This document shows, piece by piece, positions 1 through 8,315 of a stretch of DNA of 34,197 nucleotides (its first letter is position 1; every line of letters starts with the position of its first letter). Source of the DNA: Ferruginibacter sp. (GTDB lineage: Bacteria; Bacteroidota; Bacteroidia; Chitinophagales; Chitinophagaceae); NCBI GenBank assembly GCA_030655145.1, contig JAURWD010000133.1, forward strand, positions 1 to 34,197, in the 5' to 3' direction. The position numbers were made by a program, and so were the translations under genes. The notes beneath the pieces were generated by a model, which worked only from the letters and a program-made list of their open reading frames with translations, was not told the DNA's origin and did not search any database.

Positions 1-1
1 A

Positions 2-1405
2 CTTATTGCCGGCGCTACCGGTACCGGTAAGACGAAGACCCTGCAAATGATCAGTGAGTTTCTTAGTGATGCCAGCGTTCCCGTTTTACTCATGGATATC
101 AAAGGTGACCTGAGTGGTATCGCAGCAATGGGCTCAGTCAATGATAAATTGGTAGATCGCTACCAGAAAATAAAAATGGATTATTCGCCGGCTCAATTCA
201 CTGCAGAATTGATGACCTTGAGTGAAGAGAAAGGTGTGCGCTTAAGAGCAACCGTTAGTGAATTTGGCCCCGTTCTACTCACCAAGATCCTTGGCCTCAA
301 CGATACGCAAGGTGGGGTGGTTTCCATGATCTTTAAATACTGTGATGACAACAAGTTGCCACTGCTCGACCTAAAAGACTTTATCAAAGTCTTACAATAC
401 ATCGGAGATGAAGGCAAGGCGGCCATTGAAAAATCGTACGGTAAAATTTCCACCACGACAACCGGTACCATTCTCCGGAAAGTGATCGAATTACAACAAC
501 AGGGAGCCGATGTGTTTTTCGGAGAAAAAAGTTTCGAGGTGGCTGACCTCATGCGGATCGATGATAAAGGTCGCGGGATCATCAATGTGCTCCGCGTGAC
601 TGACCTGCAGGATCGGCCCAAGTTGTTTTCTACATTTATGTTGCAGCTGCTTGCAGAATTATATGCCTCTTGCCCTGAGGAAGGCGATCTCGATAAACCA
701 AAACTGGTCTTGTTCATCGATGAAGCACATCTAATATTCCAGGAGGCCAGTACTGCCTTATTGCAACAGATAGAAACAGTTATTAAACTGATCCGGTCAA
801 AAGGGATTGGCATTTTCTTCTGCACCCAAAACCCAATGGATGTACCACCGGGTGTGCTTGGACAGCTTGGACTTAAGATCCAGCATGCTCTGCGTGCTTT
901 CACTGCCGCAGATCGCAAGGTGATAAAACAAACCGCCGAAAACTACCCGGAAACCGACTATTATAAAACGGAAGACCTGATCACCCAATTGGGAATTGGG
1001 GAAGCCCTCGTGACGATGCTCAATGAAAAGGGTATTCCGACCCCGCTGGCACATGTGATGGTCTGTTCGCCGCGAAGCCGGATGGATGTGCTGACAGATG
1101 CTGAAATTGACAGCATTGTTGGCAAATCGAAACTTGCCGCAAAATACAACCAGGTTATTGACTCCGATAGTGCGTACGAGATATTGACGGCGAAGCTGGA
1201 GGAAGCCGCTGAACTAACGGCGGCCACCGCGGCACCAAAGGCTGGCAAGGCGCCAAAAGAAGAACCGAGCACATTTGAGAAGGTAGCGAATAACACCATC
1301 GTGAAAAGTATGGTGCGCACCGCCGGAACAACGATTGTTCGGTCCTTACTCGGTGCCCTCGGATTAGGTGGCCGGAGCCGGAAGAAAACCACTAAATGGT
1401 TCTAA
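2..1405 (+). CDS. DUF853 / HerA-like helicase-domain ATPase (YjgR family), 5' truncated
   Basis: The reading frame is open from base 2 to the stop at 1405 (467 visible residues), so the gene enters from outside the window. The first ATG, at 47, is not the start: the codons before it encode a Walker A loop, GATGTGKT, at visible residues 4-11. Walker B is the stretch LVLFIDEAH near residue 240. The tail is a basic, glycine-rich segment (around LGALGLGGRSRKK), which is typical of this family. Family members are about 500 residues, so only a short N-terminal piece is missing. The family is related to the HerA/FtsK hexameric ATPases, but its cellular role is not established. The next gene starts 76 bases downstream on the same strand with its own promoter motif. 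Family assignment is firm; function is unknown. Confidence 0.88.
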   Translation, partial: LIAGATGTGKTKTLQMISEFLSDASVPVLLMDIKGDLSGIAAMGSVNDKLVDRYQKIKMDYSPAQFTAELMTLSEEKGVRLRATVSEFGPVLLTKILGLNDTQGGVVSMIFKYCDDNKLPLLDLKDFIKVLQYIGDEGKAAIEKSYGKISTTTTGTILRKVIELQQQGADVFFGEKSFEVADLMRIDDKGRGIINVLRVTDLQDRPKLFSTFMLQLLAELYASCPEEGDLDKPKLVLFIDEAHLIFQEASTALLQQIETVIKLIRSKGIGIFFCTQNPMDVPPGVLGQLGLKIQHALRAFTAADRKVIKQTAENYPETDYYKTEDLITQLGIGEALVTMLNEKGIPTPLAHVMVCSPRSRMDVLTDAEIDSIVGKSKLAAKYNQVIDSDSAYEILTAKLEEAAELTAATAAPKAGKAPKEEPSTFEKVANNTIVKSMVRTAGTTIVRSLLGALGLGGRSRKKTTKWF

Positions 1406-1467
1406 AGCCGCTACCTATATTTTCGTTAATGCTCTGGTCTGTAACCCGCATATCTGCTCGTATTGGC

Positions 1468-1475
1468 TATTTTTG
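1468..1475 (+). promoter_or_regulatory. Bacteroidota -7 promoter motif before the LTA-synthase-like gene
   Basis: TATTTTTG matches the TAnnTTTG -7 consensus of Bacteroidota housekeeping promoters. It ends 5 nt before ATG 1481, so transcription would start at or near that ATG. This argues against the upstream in-frame TTG at 1463. I see no clear TTTG -33 element at the usual spacing. Confidence 0.5.
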
Positions 1476-1480
1476 CAGTT

Positions 1481-3409
1481 ATGTTTAGCGCAAGGCCCTT
1501 GTTTAATCAACGTTTCGGACCCGTACTCGTTCTTACCCTTATTGTCTGCCTGATCGGTTTCATCACGAGGTGCGTGTTGTTTTTCAAAACCATTGAATTT
1601 GTTGACGCTTCTTTCCTGCGGATCGTAGGAATATTTGGTATTGGTTTATTCTACGATTTTGTTGTGAGTTGTTTTTTTGCTGTTCCGGTGGCTGTTTATT
1701 GCTGGCTGGTAAGTGATACCTGGTATCGCAGCAAATGGCAACGGATATCGCTTTTCACTTTGTTCACCATCCTGATAATGGCGCTTGTCATTGTCGCCGG
1801 CAGTGAGATCGCCTTTTGGCAGGAATTCTATGTTCGCTTCAACTTCATCGCGGTAGATTACCTTGTTTTTACCAACGAGGTCATTGGAAGTGTACTGGAG
1901 TCTTACAATATGCCGCTCATCTTTACAGGGATATTCCTGGTGGCAGCCTTTATCCTTTTCTTTTTCCGAAAACTACTCATCGCTTCACAGCTACCAGTGG
2001 TTAAGTTCAGGCAAAGAACCCGGACGTTTTTGCTGCTGTTACTATTCCCCTTAGCTGCCTTTTTTCTCGTCAGCAACAAGTACAAGAATTTTTCGGATAA
2101 TAATTTTGTAAACGAACTTGGTGGCAACGGTTTGTATGAGTTTGGAGCTTCATTCTGGATCACCGGCCTGGGGTATGAAAAGTTTTATCCAAAGAACAGT
2201 GATGCAGAAAATTTTGTACGGCTTCGCCAGATGTTGCAGGCACCTAATGCCACGTTCTCGAATGACTCACTGAGTATTGACAGGGTTATCAAAAACGAAG
2301 ACCCGGAGAAAAAATTGAATGTAATGCTGATCAGCGTTGAAAGCCTGAGCGCTGATTACCTGGAATATTTCGGCAACAAAGAAAAAATTACCCCGTTCCT
2401 GGATTCATTGATTCCGCATAGCCTGTTTTTTGAGAATTTTTACGCAGCGGGTACCCGAACAGTTCGTGGCCTGGAAGCGCTCTCCCTGTCCATACCGCCT
2501 ACCCCTGGAAAATCTATTCTCAGGCGTCCGAATAATGAAGGCCTGTTTACTATCGGAAATGTTCTGAAGAGTAAAGGATATGCAGTGAATTTTATCTACG
2601 GAGGCAATAGCTTTTTTGATAACATGGGATCTTTCTTTGGCAATAATGGGTACACGGTGAAAGACTTAAGTAGCATCCCAACCTCGATGATCAATCATCG
2701 CACCTCCTGGGGCATCGATGATGAGGCTACGCTGAACTTTACGTTGCAGCAATGTGACCTCGCTTACAACGCCGGAAAACTTTTTTTCAATCATACGATG
2801 ACCTTAACCAACCATCGCCCGTACACTTACCCGGATGGCAGGATCGATATTCCTTCGGCTGCGCACACACCTGCCGGCGGGGTGAAATTCACAGATTATG
2901 CATTGCGGAAGTTTATGACAGACGCTGCAAAAAAGCCCTGGTTTAGCAATACCTTATTCGTGATCGTCGCTGACCATTGTTCGCAGAGTGCGGGAAAAAA
3001 TGCCTTGCCGGTAAACAAATATCATATTCCATGTTTCGTGTATGCGCCAGGGTTGGTGACACCTGCGATTGAAGCCCGCCTAACAAGCCAGATAGACCTG
3101 GCACCTACAATTCTTGGCCTTCTGAATCTGAACTACACCAGTCGCTTCTTCGGGATGGACGTTTTTCAAACCAGACCATCGCAGAATCGCTTGTTCATTA
3201 GTACCTACCAAAATCTCGGATACCTCAAAAATCAGCACCTGGTTATCCTTGCCCCGATGAAACAGCCCGAGTCATATACCCCTGATTTTAAAACGGGAAC
3301 GGGCATAAAAATACCGGATTCGGATACCCTGACGAAGGAGGCGATCGCCTGGTATGAGGGCGCCAGTTATTTGTTCAATTCAGGGAAGTATAAGAGCCTT
3401 CCAAATTAA
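1481..3409 (+). CDS. LTA synthase family membrane phosphotransferase (sulfatase fold)
   Basis: A 642-residue protein in two parts. Residues 1-200 carry about five hydrophobic segments (roughly 14-36, 44-78, 88-112, 143-163, 182-198). From about residue 278 a periplasmic sulfatase/alkaline-phosphatase-fold domain follows. The strand VMLISVESLS places a metal-binding Glu at about 287, GTRTVRGLEA supplies the likely nucleophile Thr (325 or 327), and VADHCSQSAG supplies the late Asp/His metal ligands. The architecture is that of LtaS/MdoB-type enzymes, which move phosphoglycerol or a similar head group from lipid to a glycan or lipid acceptor. A Gram-negative would not make classical lipoteichoic acid, so the acceptor is unknown. 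Start chosen at ATG 1481 because a -7 promoter motif sits just upstream; an in-frame TTG at 1463 is the alternative. Confidence 0.85.
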   Translation: MFSARPLFNQRFGPVLVLTLIVCLIGFITRCVLFFKTIEFVDASFLRIVGIFGIGLFYDFVVSCFFAVPVAVYCWLVSDTWYRSKWQRISLFTLFTILIMALVIVAGSEIAFWQEFYVRFNFIAVDYLVFTNEVIGSVLESYNMPLIFTGIFLVAAFILFFFRKLLIASQLPVVKFRQRTRTFLLLLLFPLAAFFLVSNKYKNFSDNNFVNELGGNGLYEFGASFWITGLGYEKFYPKNSDAENFVRLRQMLQAPNATFSNDSLSIDRVIKNEDPEKKLNVMLISVESLSADYLEYFGNKEKITPFLDSLIPHSLFFENFYAAGTRTVRGLEALSLSIPPTPGKSILRRPNNEGLFTIGNVLKSKGYAVNFIYGGNSFFDNMGSFFGNNGYTVKDLSSIPTSMINHRTSWGIDDEATLNFTLQQCDLAYNAGKLFFNHTMTLTNHRPYTYPDGRIDIPSAAHTPAGGVKFTDYALRKFMTDAAKKPWFSNTLFVIVADHCSQSAGKNALPVNKYHIPCFVYAPGLVTPAIEARLTSQIDLAPTILGLLNLNYTSRFFGMDVFQTRPSQNRLFISTYQNLGYLKNQHLVILAPMKQPESYTPDFKTGTGIKIPDSDTLTKEAIAWYEGASYLFNSGKYKSLPN

Positions 3410-3482
3410 TACTTTTATAACGATCTGTAAATCAATAAACTAACTTCTTGCTTTGTGTACAAATTACACAGCGGGGTTGCAA

Positions 3483-3490
3483 TATATTTG
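3483..3490 (+). promoter_or_regulatory. Possible -7 promoter motif in the 3410-3621 intergenic region
   Basis: TATATTTG fits TAnnTTTG. A TTTG lies at 3452-3455, but the 27-bp spacing is longer than usual. No ORF follows; the next element is a terminator-like hairpin at 3577-3609. The pair could delimit a transcript of about 110 nt. Weak evidence. Confidence 0.25.
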
Positions 3491-3576
3491 TGAAAATAGT
3501 CAGGGAAATGCTTGTATTTTAGGTGATTAGCCGTTATCTTCGTTTCGGTTTTTCATAGGATATTGGATTTTAAAGC

Positions 3577-3609
3577 GGGACTAGATTTCTATCTTGGTCC
3601 CTTTTTTTT
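3577..3609 (+). terminator. Rho-independent terminator-like hairpin
   Basis: GGGACTAG pairs with the arm ending GGTCCC (two G-U pairs, about 8 bp) around a nine-base loop, followed by a run of eight T on the plus strand. It lies about 170 bases past the stop of the LTA-synthase-like gene and just past the 3' end of the convergent recQ gene. It could end the upstream mRNA or a small intergenic transcript. Confidence 0.55.
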
Positions 3610-3621
3610 ACCTTTTATTTT

Positions 3622-5538
3622 TCATGGTCGCTTCCTTTTAAAAAGCTCTCCCTCTTTTGTGACTGCTAATTTCTCTTCCGCCTGCAAATAATTGATCACC
3701 TTCCAGATTTTTTCTTTCCTAAATCTTCCACCTCTTTCCAATAGTTGAGTGATCGGCAAATAAATATCCTCAATCTCCTTGAAAATGAATTCGGAGATCT
3801 GCTGGAATTCTTCCTTATCCAGATCAAGACTCTTTCGATCAAGGCAAGTATCACATATCCCACAGGCTTTCACGCTATGGTCATTAAAATATGTTGCAAT
3901 GAGCTGGCTCCGGCACGTGAGCGAGTCTTTCACAAAATCAGTCATTGCCTTTATTCTTTCTTCGAAATTTTTTTTTCGCAACAGGTAATTATCGAGGTTG
4001 ATGGTAAAACTGTCTGCATACATGCGGTTCAATATTAAGGTCAATTGCGGGGTTTCTTTCAGGGGAGAATATGCGATTATCCCATATTGCTTCAATTGGT
4101 TCAGGTCCTGGATCAATGAGGCTACGGGCTTACCGATAAATCGGGCAAGTTCGCCTTCATTGATTGATGCAGGATAATCAAAAATTCCTTCGTAGCTGCG
4201 TAAAAGCCCTTTCAACGTGGGTTCTAATGGTGGATGTTGCTGCTCAAAATCCTGGAGCGAAGATTTGTCAACTGTAAAAACTATGGTAGAAGGTTTAAAG
4301 AACACCTCGTTGAATTGCAGCAGTCCTTCCTGTTCCAGGGCTTTGATCGCATAACTTGTGCTCAACGGATCAAGTTTGAAAGCTTTCGTGAAAGCCGCAA
4401 GGTCGAAATCAAAACTACTTTCTTCTCCCATGCCGGCAGCCACCTGCAGGTGGTTCATTATCGCCGTGTATACCGCTTTGATTTGGTCTTTTCCGGGGTA
4501 ACGGATGGCCGGCTGTTGTTGAAGTTCGTCCAGTTCCCGGTCATTATATAGCAAAACGGCATAGGCCTTTTTACCATCCCTGCCCGCCCTGCCGGCTTCC
4601 TGGTAGTAATTTTCCAGGCAGTCTGGTACTCCATAATGAACCACAGTTCTTACATCTGGTTTGTCGATGCCCATTCCGAAAGCATTGGTACAGGCGATCA
4701 CCCTTGTTCGATTGTTGATCCAGTCCTCCTGGCGACGATTTCTGTCGGCACTCACCAGGCCAGCATGATAAAAGTCTGCATTTATTTTATTCAACTTCAG
4801 CAGTTCGGCAATATCCCTGGTGTGTTTCCGGCTTTTACAATATACCAGGGCACTTCCCTTTACATTATTCAGGATCTCCAGCAATTTGTGTTGCTTCGAA
4901 CCAACATTGAAAACACTATAAGAAAGATTGGCTCGCTCAAAAGATTGCTGAAACCGCAGCGACTTTTCATTAAAGCCCAGCTTTTCACAAATATCATTTT
5001 GAACAACGAGGGTAGCCGAGGCCGTTAGTGCAAGGAAGGGAATACCCGGCAGGTGAGTCCTTAATGCAGCGATGCGAACGTAGGGAGGACGAAAATCGTA
5101 ACCCCATTGAGAAATACAATGCGCCTCATCGATGGCCACAAGGCTGATCTTCATCAGCGGAAGAAATTCCAGGAAAAGATTTGTTTCAATCCGTTCCGGA
5201 GAAACGTAGAGGAATTTATAATTGCCAAAAGCCGCGTTCTGCAAAGTCTTTCGCACTTCAACGAAACTCATTCCGGAATACACTGATAAAGCTGGAATAC
5301 CTTTTTTCTTCAGGTTCTCAACCTGGTCTTTCATCAGGGCGATCAAGGGGCTGATTACAAGACAAATTCCTTCTTGCTGCATGGCCGGCACCTGGAAGCA
5401 AATCGATTTGCCGCCGCCCGTCGGAAGCAAGGCCAATACGTCATAGCCGTCAAGCACACTGTTGATGATGTCCTCCTGTAAAGGTCGGAAACTTGTATGT
5501 CCCCAGTACTCACTGAGTATTTCGTGTACAGATTGCAT
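3622..5538 (-). CDS. recQ: ATP-dependent DNA helicase RecQ (short form, no HRDC)
   Basis: A 638-residue superfamily 2 helicase that unwinds DNA 3'-5' in recombinational repair and replication-fork processing. Visible motifs in order: I (LLPTGGGKS, Lys44), II (DEAH in IDEAHCISQWGYDFRP), III (ALTASAT), V (AFGMGIDKPDVR) and VI (YYQEAGRAGRDG). The RecQ zinc-binding segment follows, with Cys residues in LTCRSQL and ACGICDTCL. The segment after the zinc site does not look like an HRDC domain; it is a short acidic/basic tail. Bacteroidota commonly carry both a long HRDC-bearing RecQ and a short one, and this fits the short type (established knowledge plus inference). It converges on the upstream plus-strand gene, and copA lies 73 bases upstream on the same strand. 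Confidence 0.95.
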   Translation of the reverse strand: MQSVHEILSEYWGHTSFRPLQEDIINSVLDGYDVLALLPTGGGKSICFQVPAMQQEGICLVISPLIALMKDQVENLKKKGIPALSVYSGMSFVEVRKTLQNAAFGNYKFLYVSPERIETNLFLEFLPLMKISLVAIDEAHCISQWGYDFRPPYVRIAALRTHLPGIPFLALTASATLVVQNDICEKLGFNEKSLRFQQSFERANLSYSVFNVGSKQHKLLEILNNVKGSALVYCKSRKHTRDIAELLKLNKINADFYHAGLVSADRNRRQEDWINNRTRVIACTNAFGMGIDKPDVRTVVHYGVPDCLENYYQEAGRAGRDGKKAYAVLLYNDRELDELQQQPAIRYPGKDQIKAVYTAIMNHLQVAAGMGEESSFDFDLAAFTKAFKLDPLSTSYAIKALEQEGLLQFNEVFFKPSTIVFTVDKSSLQDFEQQHPPLEPTLKGLLRSYEGIFDYPASINEGELARFIGKPVASLIQDLNQLKQYGIIAYSPLKETPQLTLILNRMYADSFTINLDNYLLRKKNFEERIKAMTDFVKDSLTCRSQLIATYFNDHSVKACGICDTCLDRKSLDLDKEEFQQISEFIFKEIEDIYLPITQLLERGGRFRKEKIWKVINYLQAEEKLAVTKEGELFKRKRP

Positions 5539-5611
5539 GACTCGTACTAAGTTAACACACCTTCTATAGTTTTAGTGGAATGCTTAAAAGGATTCCAGGG
5601 ATGGGTTTAGG

Positions 5612-7732
5612 TTAATTAACAGACTTGCATTTGAGGCGAATAGAATTGGCGGCGAGCACCACGTCGCTAAAGCCCATCGCGAGGGCGGCAAAACCCGGTT
5701 GAAGCAAACCGAAGGCAGCAATCGGGATGGCAATTATGTTATAGATGAACGCCCAAAAGAGATTTTCTTTGATAGTGATGAAGGTATGCTTGCCTAGTCC
5801 AAGCGCCAGCGGTAAATTTTTAAGCCCTTTGTTCACCAGCACAACCTGTGCAGTTTGCATGGCAACCTGGGTGGCTTCGCTCATAGAAATGCCAATGGTT
5901 GCCTTCGCAAGGGCCGGGGCGTCATTGATCCCGTCGCCTACCATAGCAACCGGAGCTTCGTTATTGAGTTGTTCAACAATTTCCAGTTTCTCCTCTGGAG
6001 ATTTATTTGCAAACACTTCTTTTATTCCCAGGGCGTTCGCTATGTTAGTCGTGCGGCCTACATTGTCTCCGCTCAGCAAAATTGTCCTGATTCGTTTCCG
6101 ATGGAGGTAATCTATTACCTCTTTGGCTTCTTCCCGGATGGAGTCTTCCATATCAAACCAACCGATCAACACATTATTCTTCAGCAGGTAGGCGGTGTGG
6201 TTATCTTCCTTCACCAGGCGAGCAGCAATTTGATAAGACCCGAGCTCATACACATTTCCCGTACTGTCTTCTGCCTCCAGGCCCCTGCCTTTGATCTCCG
6301 TAATTTTTTTCCAGTTCAAAGGGTTGCTGACTTTCCACTCGGTCGTGATGGCTCGGGCTATGGGATGGTTGGAATATTTTTCCAGCGAAAACACGATCTT
6401 TTTAAACTCGTCTTTCGGGAGGTTGCCGCTGTCAAAGTTGGTGATAGTGAAATTGCCCAGGGTTAGCGTTCCGGTTTTATCAAAGACTACCGTGCGAATG
6501 TTTTTAAATAACTCCAGGCTTTTCGCATTGCGGAAAAGAATGCCATTTTTCGTAGCTCGTCCAAGTCCTACCGCAATCGCGGCCGGAGTTGCGAGGCCCA
6601 TCGCACAAGGACAGCTGATAACGAGTACGGCGATACTGCGCATAATCGAGTCTGTTAGGGCGACATTGAAAGCAAAATAATTTAGAAGAAAGGTTAGGGC
6701 CGATATCACCAGCACAGCGGGCACGAAGACCGCGCTGATCTTATCTGCAAGTTGTTGGATCGGCGGCTTTTCGCCTTGCGCCTGTTTAACCAGGTTGAGA
6801 ATATTATTTAAAATAGTGTCCTTTCCAATGGCGGTAACCTGTGCTTTTACTGTTCCGTCAATTAGCAAGCTGCCGCCAATCAACATATCTTTCTTTTGCT
6901 TGCTTACTGGCTTGCTCTCGCCGGTGAGTAAAGCTTCATTGACCGTTGCATCACCCCATAGAATTTTACAATCAACCGGAACTTCTTCACCCGTTTTAAT
7001 CAATACCAGGTCGCCAACGTGCAGGTCTTTATTTTCGACAGGGAAGATGAGTTCTTTGTGCTCGTCATCAAAAGCGATCATGTTGGCCATGATCTTTTGC
7101 GAGCGGGCCAGCTTATTCAGCTCCTTCTGTGTCGTCGCCACACTTTTATGTTCTATCCACTCGCCGAGAAATACCAGGGTAATAATGGTGGCCGCCGTTT
7201 CATAAAAAATATAATTCAAGCCCAGCTCACCAACGGTGCCGATAAGGCTATAAACAAAGGCCGCTGTTGCACCCGTCGCGATCAGCACATTCATATTTGG
7301 GATCCCCCTGCGCAAACTCTTGACAGCACTTATCCCAAAAAATCCCATACCTACAATGTAAACAGGAAGACAAATGCCTAGTTGTATCCAGGGGTTCATC
7401 AGGAAATGCGGATGCCCGGGAAACATGTGTAACATTAAAACGGCAGTAAACGGGAGACAGAACAAAAATCGCTGCAGGTGATTGGCGAAGAGCGGCCGTT
7501 TTTGTTTCGTGTTGGATGGTTGTTGATCGTTGACTATTTCATACCCTAGGTCTTCGATACCCCGGGCTAAATTTTCTTTTGATTTCTTTTTTTCATCCAG
7601 GTCAAAGCTTACTTCGCCACCAATAAAATTTACTTTAACATCACTCAACCCTTGTTTCTCCAGGTATTGATTGATTGATAAAGCACAGTTGGTACAGGTC
7701 ATCCCCTTAACTTTCCATTCAACTTTTTCCAT
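5612..7732 (-). CDS. copA: Heavy-metal P1B-type ATPase, probable Cu(I) exporter
   Basis: A 706-residue P-type ATPase that pumps metal ions out of the cytoplasm using ATP. One N-terminal HMA domain carries the GMTCTNC metal site (Cys13, Cys16). The membrane ion site is SCPCAMGLATP (CPC at 374-376), diagnostic of the P1B-1 copper/silver class. The phosphorylated Asp is D418 in DKTGTLT, the actuator loop is LLTGES, and the hinge is GDGINDAPALA. Residues 80-190 and 330-395 contain the main membrane helices, with a last pair near the C terminus. The start at 7732 is supported by a -7 promoter motif ending 4 nt upstream. No CopZ chaperone or CueR-like regulator is adjacent. Cu(I) specificity is inferred from CPC; silver would also fit. 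Confidence 0.92.
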   Translation of the reverse strand: MEKVEWKVKGMTCTNCALSINQYLEKQGLSDVKVNFIGGEVSFDLDEKKKSKENLARGIEDLGYEIVNDQQPSNTKQKRPLFANHLQRFLFCLPFTAVLMLHMFPGHPHFLMNPWIQLGICLPVYIVGMGFFGISAVKSLRRGIPNMNVLIATGATAAFVYSLIGTVGELGLNYIFYETAATIITLVFLGEWIEHKSVATTQKELNKLARSQKIMANMIAFDDEHKELIFPVENKDLHVGDLVLIKTGEEVPVDCKILWGDATVNEALLTGESKPVSKQKKDMLIGGSLLIDGTVKAQVTAIGKDTILNNILNLVKQAQGEKPPIQQLADKISAVFVPAVLVISALTFLLNYFAFNVALTDSIMRSIAVLVISCPCAMGLATPAAIAVGLGRATKNGILFRNAKSLELFKNIRTVVFDKTGTLTLGNFTITNFDSGNLPKDEFKKIVFSLEKYSNHPIARAITTEWKVSNPLNWKKITEIKGRGLEAEDSTGNVYELGSYQIAARLVKEDNHTAYLLKNNVLIGWFDMEDSIREEAKEVIDYLHRKRIRTILLSGDNVGRTTNIANALGIKEVFANKSPEEKLEIVEQLNNEAPVAMVGDGINDAPALAKATIGISMSEATQVAMQTAQVVLVNKGLKNLPLALGLGKHTFITIKENLFWAFIYNIIAIPIAAFGLLQPGFAALAMGFSDVVLAANSIRLKCKSVN

Positions 7733-7736
7733 CCTG

Positions 7737-7744
7737 CAAAATTA
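7737..7744 (-). promoter_or_regulatory. -7 promoter motif for copA (minus strand)
   Basis: Read on the minus strand the bases are TAATTTTG, a match to TAnnTTTG, ending 4 nt before the copA ATG. This predicts a leaderless or nearly leaderless transcript. It is back to back with the tsaE promoter 38 bases away. Confidence 0.5.
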
Positions 7745-7782
7745 TTCTTTATGCTTCCCCACAGATTACTAATGAAGGAAAA

Positions 7783-7790
7783 TATCTTTG
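7783..7790 (+). promoter_or_regulatory. -7 promoter motif for tsaE
   Basis: TATCTTTG matches TAnnTTTG and ends 4 nt before ATG 7795, so the mRNA should begin at or next to the start codon. No clear -33 TTTG is visible. Confidence 0.55.
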
Positions 7791-7794
7791 CAAC

Positions 7795-8208
7795 ATGGAG
7801 GTGATTTTTACTTCAAGTCAAATTGGTGAAGCAGCAGACGGGCTCATAAAAAATTTAGATAGCCATCGCGTACTCGCATTTCATGGCGAAATGGGTGCGG
7901 GCAAAACTACCTTCATTCATGCCTTGTGTGAAGCAATGGGAGTAAAAGACAATATCTCCAGTCCAACTTTCTCCATCATCAATCAGTACACCTCTGGCAA
8001 CAGTGAAACCATTTTTCACATGGATCTTTATCGCCTCAAAGATGAAGCGGAGGCCATCAATGCAGGTGTTGAAGACTGCCTTTTTTCCGGTGATCTCTGC
8101 CTCGTCGAATGGCCTGGCAAGGCACCTGGAATTTTCCCGGATGATACCCTTCATGTTTACATTTCCGTGATAGACGAGCTTACCCGAAAACTTGAGTACG
8201 CCTTATAA
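7795..8208 (+). CDS. tsaE: tRNA threonylcarbamoyladenosine biosynthesis ATPase TsaE
   Basis: A 137-residue protein, within the usual TsaE range of about 140-160. The P-loop GEMGAGKTT lies at residues 31-39 (Lys37), followed by the family segment SSPTFSIINQY, the DLYRL motif, and the C-terminal LVEWPGKAP signature. TsaE works with TsaB and TsaD to make t6A at position 37 of ANN-decoding tRNAs in the cytoplasm; neither partner is in the window. The ald gene starts 107 bases downstream on the same strand. TsaE followed by alanine dehydrogenase is a pairing I recall from other Bacteroidota. Identification is firm. Confidence 0.95.
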   Translation: MEVIFTSSQIGEAADGLIKNLDSHRVLAFHGEMGAGKTTFIHALCEAMGVKDNISSPTFSIINQYTSGNSETIFHMDLYRLKDEAEAINAGVEDCLFSGDLCLVEWPGKAPGIFPDDTLHVYISVIDELTRKLEYAL

Positions 8209-8315
8209 GCTTTGCAAAATTGTATATCGCCTCTAGCGCCTGCTTTGAAAGATGATTTACCCAACGGCCTTCTCGCTATTAATTTGTAAATTGTAAGCTT
8301 TCAATTAAAATAAGC

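Noticed and set aside
193-918. Long minus-strand ORF opposite the DUF853 ATPase
   Set aside because: It is a shadow of the coding frame: low-complexity Ser/Arg/Leu composition, no recognisable motif, and the plus-strand gene has Walker A and B.
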